A DNA stretch of 64,000 bases from Desulfomonile tiedjei. GTDB lineage: Bacteria; Desulfobacterota; Desulfomonilia; Desulfomonilales; Desulfomonilaceae. Shown here in pieces: positions 8,061 to 15,162 of the stretch. The stretch is taken from assembly GCA_016212925.1 (NCBI GenBank), contig JACRDF010000052.1:1-64000 (forward strand), read 5' to 3'. Within the stretch, counting starts at the first letter, position 1, and every line of letters starts with the position of its first letter. The position numbers and the translations under genes were made by a program. Below the pieces are notes generated by a model. That model made no database searches. It saw only the letters and a program-made list of their open reading frames with translations, and was not told where the DNA came from.

Positions 8061-9167
8061 CTAATCCTTCTGGAGGAAATCGGGCCTGGCGAATACAACG
8101 CCTTCCGCCTCCACGGAAAGTGTTGGATAGATCATCGGTTTTGTGATCATTTCCGTTCCGTTTGAGGTCGCCACTATGGTGTCTTCCGACTTTGTCCCCG
8201 TGATCGACGGATTCCATGTGAAGGCCTGAGTTTCCTGCACAATATCGGGTGTGTCAAAGCTCGTCCTGTAGTCCCGGCCCGTATACCCGATGGAGCCGCC
8301 CTGGTGGTGGAGCTTCCACTCCTCTCCGTAACCCATCTTCTCGTACGCTTGAATGCCTTTGCGGAGAACGTCCTTGGCGGGCACCCCCGGGCGGGTCGCT
8401 GCCATGAAGGCACAGTCAATGAAGACGTTGGCGTGGTACTTGTCTTTAAGGTCTTTGGATGGTTTACCAAAGTGGACGAAGCGGGTGAGCGAGACTATAA
8501 GACCCCACTTTCTAGCATTGACAGAGACCATGAGATAACTCTCGACCGTTTTCTCCGTAGGGATAGGGTGGCGAAAACGGGAGACCCGATCATCGGCCGC
8601 GGACATCAGCGTGATGGGATCGATGCGATCCTTCCATAATTCTTTGCAGAGCCTTCCCACAACTTCCGATTCCTTCTCTCCCCTCCGGGTCTCCATTAAT
8701 GTACTCTCGAGGGCCAGAGAAACCTTTTCCCCCAGCCAACGGTATCTTTCATGTTCCTCGGGAGTGAGAGAATAGCGAAGGCGTGCAATCTCCTCGACCT
8801 GGACAGAAGCATTTGGAAACGGGACATCGGAACCCAACGGCCCATCTCTGACCAATTCTTTGACTATGGAGATCTCGTGGTCTTCGTGCCACGGAAATGG
8901 CTTTGCAGTGAACCCCTGTGCTTCCAACCGCTCTTCTTCCATAATCCTCGGGGCTTCTATGTTATTGCAAATCACGAACTTCGCGTCTCTCGTGATCAGG
9001 AGAGAAGCAGCCCCTACCTCAGTCGTAATGCCCACCAGGTTGAGGCCGCCCGCGGTCATCCACGAAAAATTGGCCTGCCGTTTGAGCAGCAGTCCGCCCA
9101 GTCCCTTCTGCTCCAAAAAAACACGTACCCTCCGCTCCTTTTCCTTGATCTCCTCAAGCAGGGCCAT
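8061..9167 (-). CDS. M24 peptidase/creatinase-fold protein with degenerate metal site
   Basis: 368-residue protein with an N-terminal creatinase-like domain (LLLKRQANFSWMTAG) and a C-terminal pita-bread domain. In active M24 aminopeptidases two Asp, one His and two Glu bind two metals. Here the stretch that should carry both Asp (SVNARKWGLIVSLTRF) contains no Asp at all. The His is kept in HHQGGSIGY. The first Glu position reads TWNPSITG (Asn) and only the second Glu is kept (SEDTIVAT). So it is probably not a dinuclear metallopeptidase. Creatinase shows this fold can act without metals as a C-N hydrolase, so an amide or amidine substrate is possible. It is the first gene after the palindromic gap; GGAAGG precedes the start. 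Confidence 0.82.
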   Translation of the reverse strand: MALLEEIKEKERRVRVFLEQKGLGGLLLKRQANFSWMTAGGLNLVGITTEVGAASLLITRDAKFVICNNIEAPRIMEEERLEAQGFTAKPFPWHEDHEISIVKELVRDGPLGSDVPFPNASVQVEEIARLRYSLTPEEHERYRWLGEKVSLALESTLMETRRGEKESEVVGRLCKELWKDRIDPITLMSAADDRVSRFRHPIPTEKTVESYLMVSVNARKWGLIVSLTRFVHFGKPSKDLKDKYHANVFIDCAFMAATRPGVPAKDVLRKGIQAYEKMGYGEEWKLHHQGGSIGYTGRDYRTSFDTPDIVQETQAFTWNPSITGTKSEDTIVATSNGTEMITKPMIYPTLSVEAEGVVFARPDFLQKD

Positions 9168-9632
9168 GATCCATCCTTCCTTGATTGTCTGCTAATACGA
9201 ATTGAGATTGAGCCTTTGCAATACGGGCTTCAGTCTCATGGTCGTTAAAATAGCAAACCTCTCCGAATTTGTGAGCCCCAGGGGGGCTCAATGATAGTAG
9301 CCCGGCAATTCATTGCCGGGTGACCGATGAGCAATAATTCAGTTCTGCGTTCCCGGGGGGCTCCCGAAGGATTAATCCTTCGGGAGCCCCCCGGGAACGC
9401 AGAAGATGCGGAAAGTTCTCTTGGCCGTCAATTCCCGGCGATAAATCGCCGGGCTACTATCGGGATGTCCCTCCGGGACAACAGCCTATCTTTACGTCTA
9501 TGGGCTTGAATTCCTCTGTCCCAACCCTGTCCCGATCAGGGGAGAGGGTCTTAAAACCTCTGCCCTCGACAGGAGGGGGAACGGGGAGGGCGGTTTGGGC
9601 CGATTTCAATACGCTTCAATGTCGTTGTTGCA
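9168..9632. repeat. Palindrome-rich intergenic gap with nested inverted repeats
   Basis: No gene is seen in this 465-bp gap. It contains four inverted repeats. The first is a hairpin at 9272-9290 (arm tgagcccc). The second is a hairpin at 9301-9320 (arm cccggcaat). The third is a perfect 62-bp palindrome at 9343-9404 (centre ggattaatcc, no loop). The fourth is a hairpin at 9434-9453 (arm cccggcgat). In addition gatagtagcccggc at 9293-9306 is exactly inverted at 9448-9461, so the structures nest around almost one centre near 9375. The gap separates the transporter genes from the enzyme genes and could end or attenuate transcription, but no T-run follows, so a simple terminator is not shown. 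Confidence 0.85.
9343..9404. repeat. Perfect 62-bp palindrome
   Basis: Arms 9343-9373 and 9374-9404 are exact reverse complements, containing cgttcccggggggctcccg and its inverse. There is no spacer at the centre (att/aat). As RNA it would form a very stable hairpin; as DNA it could extrude as a cruciform. Confidence 0.95.
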
Positions 9633-10613
9633 TTATTGGGCCAGCACCTCCACCCAGGTCGTCACGGGCCATTCCTTTTTGAAGAGTTCCTCAACCGCGG
9701 GTTTTCCTTTGGCTCTGAACGATTCTGCATCCGGAATGACTACCGTCATTCCTTTCCTCTGAAGGTCAACGAGAAGCAGATTTTCCCCTGATTTGATCTT
9801 TGAATTGGCCCATTCGGTGGCTTCGTTCGCCGCCTTCACGACCAGGTCCTGCTCAGGTTTCGACAGCTTGTCGAGGAACGGCTTGTTGATTAGTATTCCG
9901 CCTGTCTGGACCAGGTGGTTGGTGATGGTGAGATAATTCTGAACCTCATTCAACTTGAACGAAGCGATCTGTGGGAGATCGCCCTCGGAAGCCTCCGCCT
10001 TGCCGTCCTTCAGCGAGCTGTACAGTTCGGGCAAGGTGATCGGGACAGGGTCCACCCCTATCTCCTTCCAGACGGCTATCCACGTCTTGACGGTGGGAAG
10101 CCTGAGCTTGAGCGCATGGACATCTGCCGGAGTGTAGAGTGGCTTCTTGGAAGTAGTCTGTCGCAGTCCTCTGTAGACGATACCCAGGTATTTTTGACTG
10201 CCGTTCTTTTCTACTTGCTCTCGTGCCTTCGATCCCAGCGGGCCATTCCATACCCTCATGAAGTGCTCGAAATCTTTCATCACGTACGGCGCATTAAAGA
10301 AGAAGTACTGGGGCGCAGAGATCTCAAGAGGTTGACCGCCCGTAGCCTGCATCTCCACTTTGCCCTGGCCGCACCACACGTTGATCTCCTCTTCAGTGCC
10401 CGCTCCAGGCTGGACCTCCACCTTTATTTTGCCCCCGCTTCCCTTTTCGCAGATTTCCTTGAACTTTTCACCGGCATCGACAAGGATGTGGCCGCTTTTG
10501 AAGGGGCTCGCAAGCCGTATCGTTTTGTCCGCGGCAATAGCAAACCCTGCTCCAAGGATCATGCCCGCTGCCGCAATACATGCAGCAATAAAGCAGATTC
10601 TTGACGATCTCAT
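9633..10613 (-). CDS. TRAP transporter substrate-binding protein, DctP type
   Basis: Periplasmic solute receptor of the TRAP (DctP) family, 326 residues. A signal peptide is visible (positively charged MRSSR, hydrophobic core, cleavage after about GFAIAA). DctP-like features follow: FKSGHILVDAGEKFKE, and ALKLRLPTVKTWIAVWKEIGVDP around the conserved Arg that salt-bridges the substrate carboxylate. It lies 21 bp behind the TctC gene, in the same orientation, with AGGAG before its ATG. No TRAP membrane subunits (DctQ or DctM) are in the window, so it is either an orphan receptor for a distant TRAP permease or works with the neighbouring Tct system. A carboxylate ligand is expected. Confidence 0.88.
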   Translation of the reverse strand: MRSSRICFIAACIAAAGMILGAGFAIAADKTIRLASPFKSGHILVDAGEKFKEICEKGSGGKIKVEVQPGAGTEEEINVWCGQGKVEMQATGGQPLEISAPQYFFFNAPYVMKDFEHFMRVWNGPLGSKAREQVEKNGSQKYLGIVYRGLRQTTSKKPLYTPADVHALKLRLPTVKTWIAVWKEIGVDPVPITLPELYSSLKDGKAEASEGDLPQIASFKLNEVQNYLTITNHLVQTGGILINKPFLDKLSKPEQDLVVKAANEATEWANSKIKSGENLLLVDLQRKGMTVVIPDAESFRAKGKPAVEELFKKEWPVTTWVEVLAQ

Positions 10614-10634
10614 GGGAGCACTCCTTTCGTTTTT

Positions 10635-11585
10635 CTATTTCTTGACCTCTTTCACCAGTCCCGCATAAAAATCGTTTTCCGATGCCATCAGCTTTCCGAA
10701 GTCCTCCGGACCGAGATAATGTACGTTCACAGCCATGTCCGCCGCGCTCTTCTTGAACGCGGGGTCCTCCATGCCCTTTTTGAAGGCATCGTGAAGCTTC
10801 TTGATCACGTCAGGCGGTGTTCCTTTCGGAGCAGCCAGGCCGCGCCACATGCCCATGACGAAGTTGACACCGTCTTCGTTCACTGTGGGCACCTTGGGAA
10901 ACATTTCCAGCCTCTTGTCCGCAAAGAGGGCCACAATCTTCAGTTTCCCGGCCTGCACCTGGGGAATGCCCTCGGGCGGGGACACGGAGACGGCATTGAT
11001 GTGGCCCCCCAGTAGGGCGGTCACCGAAGGGCCGCCGCCGGAAAATGGGATATGGTTGAACTTCACACCGGCTGCCTTTTCAAAGGCCACCGCAACGAGA
11101 TGGACCCCTCCTCCCGCGCCTGAATTTCCCACGGTAATCATGCCCGGGTTTTTCTTGGCATAATCAACGAATTCCTTCAGGTCTTTCCACGGCGCGTCCG
11201 GCCTCGCCAGGAACATTGACGGATCGCTCGAGACGTTGATTACCGGATCAAAGCTCTTGCACGTGAAGGCCGTCTTCACCTGATGGGGGAGAATGGTGAG
11301 CGGGGTGATTGCCGACACGAGGGTGTAGCCGTCCGGAGGAGCTTGGCTCGCCTCCGTATATCCTACGGCTCCTCCACCGCCGGGACGGTTTACCACGACC
11401 ACTGCCTTGCCAAGATACTGCCCCGTGGATGCAGCCACTGCCCGGAAGATGAGGTCTGTGGCGCCTCCGGCAGCCCATGGAACTATGATCTGGACCTCCT
11501 TGGTGGGAAAATCAGCGGCTGAAAGAGGCAGGGCTCCCCCTAGAACGATTGCTGCTAGCAGAATCACAAAGAATCGGTGTTTCAT
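10635..11585 (-). CDS. tctC: Tripartite tricarboxylate transporter substrate-binding protein TctC
   Basis: Periplasmic receptor of the TctC/Bug family, about 316 residues from the chosen start. A signal peptide (MKHRFFVILLAAIVLGGALPLSAA) precedes FPTKEVQIIVPWAAGGATD, the typical first strand and substrate loop of Bug proteins. The family segment GNSGAGGGVHLVA is also present. The start at 11585 is preceded by GGAGG at good spacing; a further upstream ATG would put non-signal sequence before the signal peptide. It follows tctA after 69 bp. It binds a carboxylate in the periplasm and delivers it to TctAB in a sodium- or proton-driven transporter. The ligand cannot be named. Confidence 0.92.
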   Translation of the reverse strand: MKHRFFVILLAAIVLGGALPLSAADFPTKEVQIIVPWAAGGATDLIFRAVAASTGQYLGKAVVVVNRPGGGGAVGYTEASQAPPDGYTLVSAITPLTILPHQVKTAFTCKSFDPVINVSSDPSMFLARPDAPWKDLKEFVDYAKKNPGMITVGNSGAGGGVHLVAVAFEKAAGVKFNHIPFSGGGPSVTALLGGHINAVSVSPPEGIPQVQAGKLKIVALFADKRLEMFPKVPTVNEDGVNFVMGMWRGLAAPKGTPPDVIKKLHDAFKKGMEDPAFKKSAADMAVNVHYLGPEDFGKLMASENDFYAGLVKEVKK

Positions 11586-11654
11586 ACGAACCCTCCTTCC
11601 TGTTAGAGGTTGCCGAAGGACCCGCACTCGGGCGAATGCCCTTCGTCCTTCACT

Positions 11655-13169
11655 TTACCCGGTTGCCGACTCACTCCTTAACCCTCTGAAAACGGTTTTC
11701 ACAAGCGGGATAAGGAGAAAAAGCAGGGTGGCTGCGAGAAACGCCAGGGAGATTGGCCGATTGATGAATACATCGAAGCTCCCGTGAGAAATCATGAGCG
11801 ACTGTCGGAAAGCCACCTCAAGTTTTGGGCCGAGCACCAACGCCAACAGAAGCGGCGCCGCCTCGTACGCCCATTTTCTCAGCAGGAAGCCGACTGCTCC
11901 AAAGAGGATCATCATCCATACATCGAACATCGAGTTATTCACCGTGTACATGCCCGTCACACAGAACAGAGTCACAAGCGGAAGAAGGATCGTCTTGGGA
12001 ATCCTCAGGATATTGGCAAAGAGCGGAACAAAAGGCAGATTGAGGAGCAGGAGGATAAAGTTGCCGATATACATGCTCGCAATCACGCCCCAGAAGAGCC
12101 CCGGATGTTCGCTGATCATCATGGGTCCTGGCGTGATGCCGTGGATCAGGAGTGCGCCCAGAAGAATGGCTGTGGGCGGCGCGAATGGAATCCCGATGGC
12201 AAAGAGAGGAATGAAGGCCGACTGGCAGGCTGCATTGTTGGCGGATTCCGGCCCGGCAACGCCCTTAATGGCCCCTTTCCCGAATTCTTCAGGGTGCCTG
12301 GAGACCTTTCTCTCCACCATATAGGATGCATAGGTGGCGATTACCGGTGCGGGTCCCGGAACCAGCCCCACGCCGAAACCGATGCCTGCCCCTCTCAGAA
12401 TGGCAGAAATCGACTCCTTGAGATCGTGCAGGCTCGGGTAGAGTTCCCGCAGACGGGGAACAGTGACTTTCTGCTCGAGCAATTCAGCCGGCCGCGCCAC
12501 ATTCACGAGCACTTCCCCGATGCCGAACAGGCCTATGGCTACGGCCACAAACTCAATTCCGCCCAGCAGAGACGGGGAATCAAAGGCGAACCGGGCGTCC
12601 CCTGTAACCGGGTCAAGACCGATCGTGCCTATGATGAGCCCTACGACGGCCATCATGAGGGACTTGAGAAAAGACCCGCCTGTCACGTTGCTGAGGACGA
12701 TGAAACCGAAGACCATCAATGAGAAGTACTCGGCCGGACCGAAGGCGAGGGCCGCCTCCGCAAGAGGAGGGGCGAGAAAAACGAGCCCGAATATTCCCAG
12801 AGTGCCCGCGATGAAAGAGGCTATGGCGCAGATTGCCAGTGCCTTGCCCGCCTCTCCTTTCTGCGCCATCTGGTAGCCGTCTATGCAGGTAATGACCGAC
12901 GCCGTCTCGCCGGGCACATTGAGAAGGATGGAGGTGGTTGACCCGCCGTACATGGCGCCATAGTAAATACCTGCCAGCATGATAATCGCGGACGTGGGAT
13001 TGAGGCCGAATGTGGCCGGAATCAAGAGAGCGATCCCCGCGATCGGCCCCAGACCAGGCAGGACGCCGACCATGGTCCCGACTATTGCCCCTGCGAGGCA
13101 GTAGAAGAGGTTCTGGAAGCTCATGGCGACTCCAAAACCTGTCGCTAGATGCTGGAGCGATTCGAGCAT
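11655..13169 (-). CDS. tctA: Tripartite tricarboxylate transporter large permease TctA
   Basis: Integral inner-membrane protein of 504 residues, the standard TctA length, with about twelve hydrophobic segments. Family motifs include GTMVGVLPGLGPIAGIALL near the N-terminus and GVGLVPGPAPVIATYASY in the middle, the two pseudo-repeated Gly/Pro loops of TctA. It is the transport subunit of the TctABC secondary transporter for tri- or dicarboxylates. It starts 18 bp after the tctB stop, with GAGGGGA before the ATG, and is followed by tctC, giving the order B-A-C in one transcript under the adjacent IclR regulator. Confidence 0.93.
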   Translation of the reverse strand: MLESLQHLATGFGVAMSFQNLFYCLAGAIVGTMVGVLPGLGPIAGIALLIPATFGLNPTSAIIMLAGIYYGAMYGGSTTSILLNVPGETASVITCIDGYQMAQKGEAGKALAICAIASFIAGTLGIFGLVFLAPPLAEAALAFGPAEYFSLMVFGFIVLSNVTGGSFLKSLMMAVVGLIIGTIGLDPVTGDARFAFDSPSLLGGIEFVAVAIGLFGIGEVLVNVARPAELLEQKVTVPRLRELYPSLHDLKESISAILRGAGIGFGVGLVPGPAPVIATYASYMVERKVSRHPEEFGKGAIKGVAGPESANNAACQSAFIPLFAIGIPFAPPTAILLGALLIHGITPGPMMISEHPGLFWGVIASMYIGNFILLLLNLPFVPLFANILRIPKTILLPLVTLFCVTGMYTVNNSMFDVWMMILFGAVGFLLRKWAYEAAPLLLALVLGPKLEVAFRQSLMISHGSFDVFINRPISLAFLAATLLFLLIPLVKTVFRGLRSESATG

Positions 13170-13187
13170 CAGTTTCCCCTCGCCCTC

Positions 13188-13652
13188 CTAGATCCCCAGA
13201 ACACCCCTTGGAAGAGGTATCTTGAGCAGATAAACAAAGAGCATATGGGAAGCGGCCGCGGTCAAAAGAGATAGTGCCAGGTTCAATGGCCATCGTTTGG
13301 AGCCGAGTAGCCTCAAAAGCCCCACCATGAGCAGGAATGATACGGCCAGATAACCGAAAGGTTTCAGAAGCAGGGTAGTCCCGGCCATGATCGCGAGAAA
13401 AGCGATCACCGGCAACGGCAATCCCGGCTCTTCCGCTGCGTGGGCATCAGTTCCGGCATCCTTCTCTGCGGACAAAAGACCCTTTGCCACGAAGGCCGCT
13501 GACAGTGCCATAAGGAGCAGGCCAAGGCAGAGCGGGAACAGGCCCGACCCGGCGGCCCTGAAGGTGCCTATCGGCATCTGCGCGGACAAGACCACGGTGA
13601 TTGCGCCGAAAAGGAAGATTACGCCGCCCCCGAGTATGTCACTTGGTTTCAT
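13188..13652 (-). CDS. tctB: Tripartite tricarboxylate transporter small permease TctB
   Basis: Small membrane protein of about 154 residues with four to five predicted transmembrane helices. The first, ILGGGVIFLFGAITVVLSAQM, is followed by GSGLFPLCLGLLLMALS, which is characteristic of TctB. It is the small subunit that partners TctA. I chose the start at 13652 (MKPSD), preceded by AGAGGAT. The reading frame overlaps the end of the IclR gene by 14 bp, so regulator and transporter are cotranscribed. Confidence 0.88.
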   Translation of the reverse strand: MKPSDILGGGVIFLFGAITVVLSAQMPIGTFRAAGSGLFPLCLGLLLMALSAAFVAKGLLSAEKDAGTDAHAAEEPGLPLPVIAFLAIMAGTTLLLKPFGYLAVSFLLMVGLLRLLGSKRWPLNLALSLLTAAASHMLFVYLLKIPLPRGVLGI

Positions 13653-14457
13653 GTGCGATCCTCTGCGGGTCGGGGCCTGCATAACCGAGCCTGCGAGAGA
13701 TCTCCTCAGCAGTTTCGACGATCTCTTGTCTCAACGCGTCCCGAACTACCCTCTTGGTCAGCCGAAAGGCAGGACCGGACACGCTGACAGCGGCCACAGC
13801 CCTTCCTGACGCACCAAGAATAGGGGCGCCCACGCAGCGTATGCCATTTTCGTTCTCTTCGTCATCAATGGCGTATCCCTGGGTCCTGATCGTACGCAGT
13901 TCTTTCTTCAGGGCCGTTTCGTCGGTGATCGTGTTGGCTGTTCTCGCGGTGAGCCCTTTTTCGGAGATGAAGTCGCGCAGTTCATCCTCAGTCAAATAGG
14001 AAAGCAGTATTTTGCCTACTGCACAGCTGTGGGCGGGATTTCTGGAGCCCACCCTCGACGCCATTCTTAATCCTCCTACCATCTCTAAGGGAGGCTCCAT
14101 CTTTTCGATATAGACCACCTCACCCCGATCCCAGACGACCATATGCACGGTCTCCCTGCTCTTATCCGCAAGCGCGTGAAGCAGTGGCTCCGCTATCTTC
14201 CGAAGGTCGAGTTGTGATTTCACGAGCCCCGCGAGGTCGAGAAGTTTTAAGCCCAGAAAGTAGTTCCTCGAAACAGCGTCTTGGCGGATATATCCAAAGT
14301 AGGTTAGAGAAGAGAGCAGTCGATGAACAGTGCCCTTTGGCAGGCCGAGTTGAGAAGAGATAGCCCGGATACTCGTCCCCTCGGGATTTTCGCCTACCAG
14401 ATCAAGAATGGCGGAGATACGCTCAATGGTCTGAACGAGGTTGTTGGGCTTAATCAT
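13639..14457 (-). CDS. IclR-family transcriptional regulator
   Basis: DNA-binding regulator of about 272 residues with the IclR plan. The N-terminal winged helix-turn-helix spans about 20-75 (TSIRAISSQLGLPKGTVHRLLSS is the recognition part), and the C-terminal ligand domain has SRNPAHSCAVGKILLSYL and ENGIRCVGAPILG. The start at 14457 (MIKPNN) is preceded only by a weak GAGACG site. It heads the minus-strand locus, overlaps tctB, and probably senses an intermediate of the pathway and controls the locus and itself. A candidate promoter and operator lie directly upstream. Confidence 0.92.
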   Translation of the reverse strand: MIKPNNLVQTIERISAILDLVGENPEGTSIRAISSQLGLPKGTVHRLLSSLTYFGYIRQDAVSRNYFLGLKLLDLAGLVKSQLDLRKIAEPLLHALADKSRETVHMVVWDRGEVVYIEKMEPPLEMVGGLRMASRVGSRNPAHSCAVGKILLSYLTEDELRDFISEKGLTARTANTITDETALKKELRTIRTQGYAIDDEENENGIRCVGAPILGASGRAVAAVSVSGPAFRLTKRVVRDALRQEIVETAEEISRRLGYAGPDPQRIAHETK

Positions 14458-14467
14458 GGCGCGTCTC

Positions 14468-14484
14468 GTTCCGCAATACGGTAC
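14468..14484. promoter_or_regulatory. Candidate IclR operator (imperfect 17-bp palindrome)
   Basis: The sequence gttccgca-a-tacggtac is a palindrome with six of eight matching positions per arm, resembling the GTTCCGC...GCGGAAC form bound by several IclR-family proteins. It sits between the predicted promoter and the IclR start, a position suited to autoregulation. Inferred, not tested. Confidence 0.45.
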
Positions 14485-14502
14485 ACAGTTTCGTATAAGA
14501 AA

Positions 14503-14531
14503 ATTGTCACATGGGAACACCCCGTTGTCAA
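14503..14531 (-). promoter_or_regulatory. Candidate sigma70 promoter for the IclR/Tct locus
   Basis: On the minus strand a perfect -35 TTGACA (14526-14531) is followed after 17 bp by GACAAT (14503-14508), matching four of six -10 positions. It lies about 45 bp before the IclR start codon. Confidence 0.5.
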
Positions 14532-15162
14532 GATCCTTTCAACACCAATTAGAATTGGACTATTTCAACAGTAATGTCAGGCACAAGAAGATTATGGCGA
14601 CGGCCGGGATTCTTGTCCGGTTTGCGGGCGCGGTATTCCCTCCCACCGGTTCGCTCTCAAGCGCTGAAGGCGACTTCGGATCAAAAACAGCACTGACCTG
14701 GTTACCAGGTCAGTGGCACCCGACAGCCAATCAATATCGGGCCAGGGATCTCAGGGCTTGGGGTTTGGCAGGTCCTGGCCTGAATCAGGGGATTGTTCAT
14801 CGTTTGACATCGCATTCCCACGAAGAAACCCTACTTTTGAAAGAGGCGCAGCTTTTACATGGTGCCACGGATGTGCGAAGCTCATCCGTGCACGGACGAA
14901 CCCCCGATGCGCGGGACACGTGGGTGGCACAATGTTTGGAAAAATCTTCATTATTCGCTGTGGCTCTCGGCATGAGAGTTGGTATCACGCCCTCGTAAGG
15001 GCACCACAGTGCGTTGTTCCTTTTTTTTCGATCTGGATTCCCGCGTCCGCGGGAATGACGGAAGGGGCAAACTCGAAACCAACTGCCTCTCAGGCTGGCT
15101 ATAAAACCGTATTTGTGGTTGGCAGTTGGTACGTTTGCACTATCTATTTGAGAGATCTGCAC
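14532..15162. repeat. Gene-free spacer with dispersed hairpin repeats
   Basis: No convincing gene in this 631-bp stretch. It holds three hairpins. The first, 14691-14715, has arm cactgacctgg and is followed by gtggcaccc-type sequence. The second, 14861-14890, is ggtgccac leading into arm cacggatg. The third, 15037-15056, has arm attcccgcg within a ggattcccgcg/cgcgggaatgacg context, a widespread dispersed palindrome type in proteobacteria. The first two belong to the REP-like family described under findings and face each other as an inverted pair. Confidence 0.75.

Noticed and set aside
5798-9167. Assignment of the region 1 locus as a standard myo-inositol operon
   Set aside because: Only an IolB-like and a Gfo/Idh/MocA gene are present; iolC, iolD and iolE equivalents are missing, and a KDPG-type aldolase replaces the inositol-type aldolase.
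9343-9404. The 62-bp palindrome as a simple rho-independent terminator
   Set aside because: No run of T follows on either strand, and the perfect loop-free symmetry is unlike ordinary terminators.
14751-15162. Minus-strand open frames in the repeat-rich spacer
   Set aside because: They read through dispersed hairpins, lack ribosome sites and show no domain pattern.
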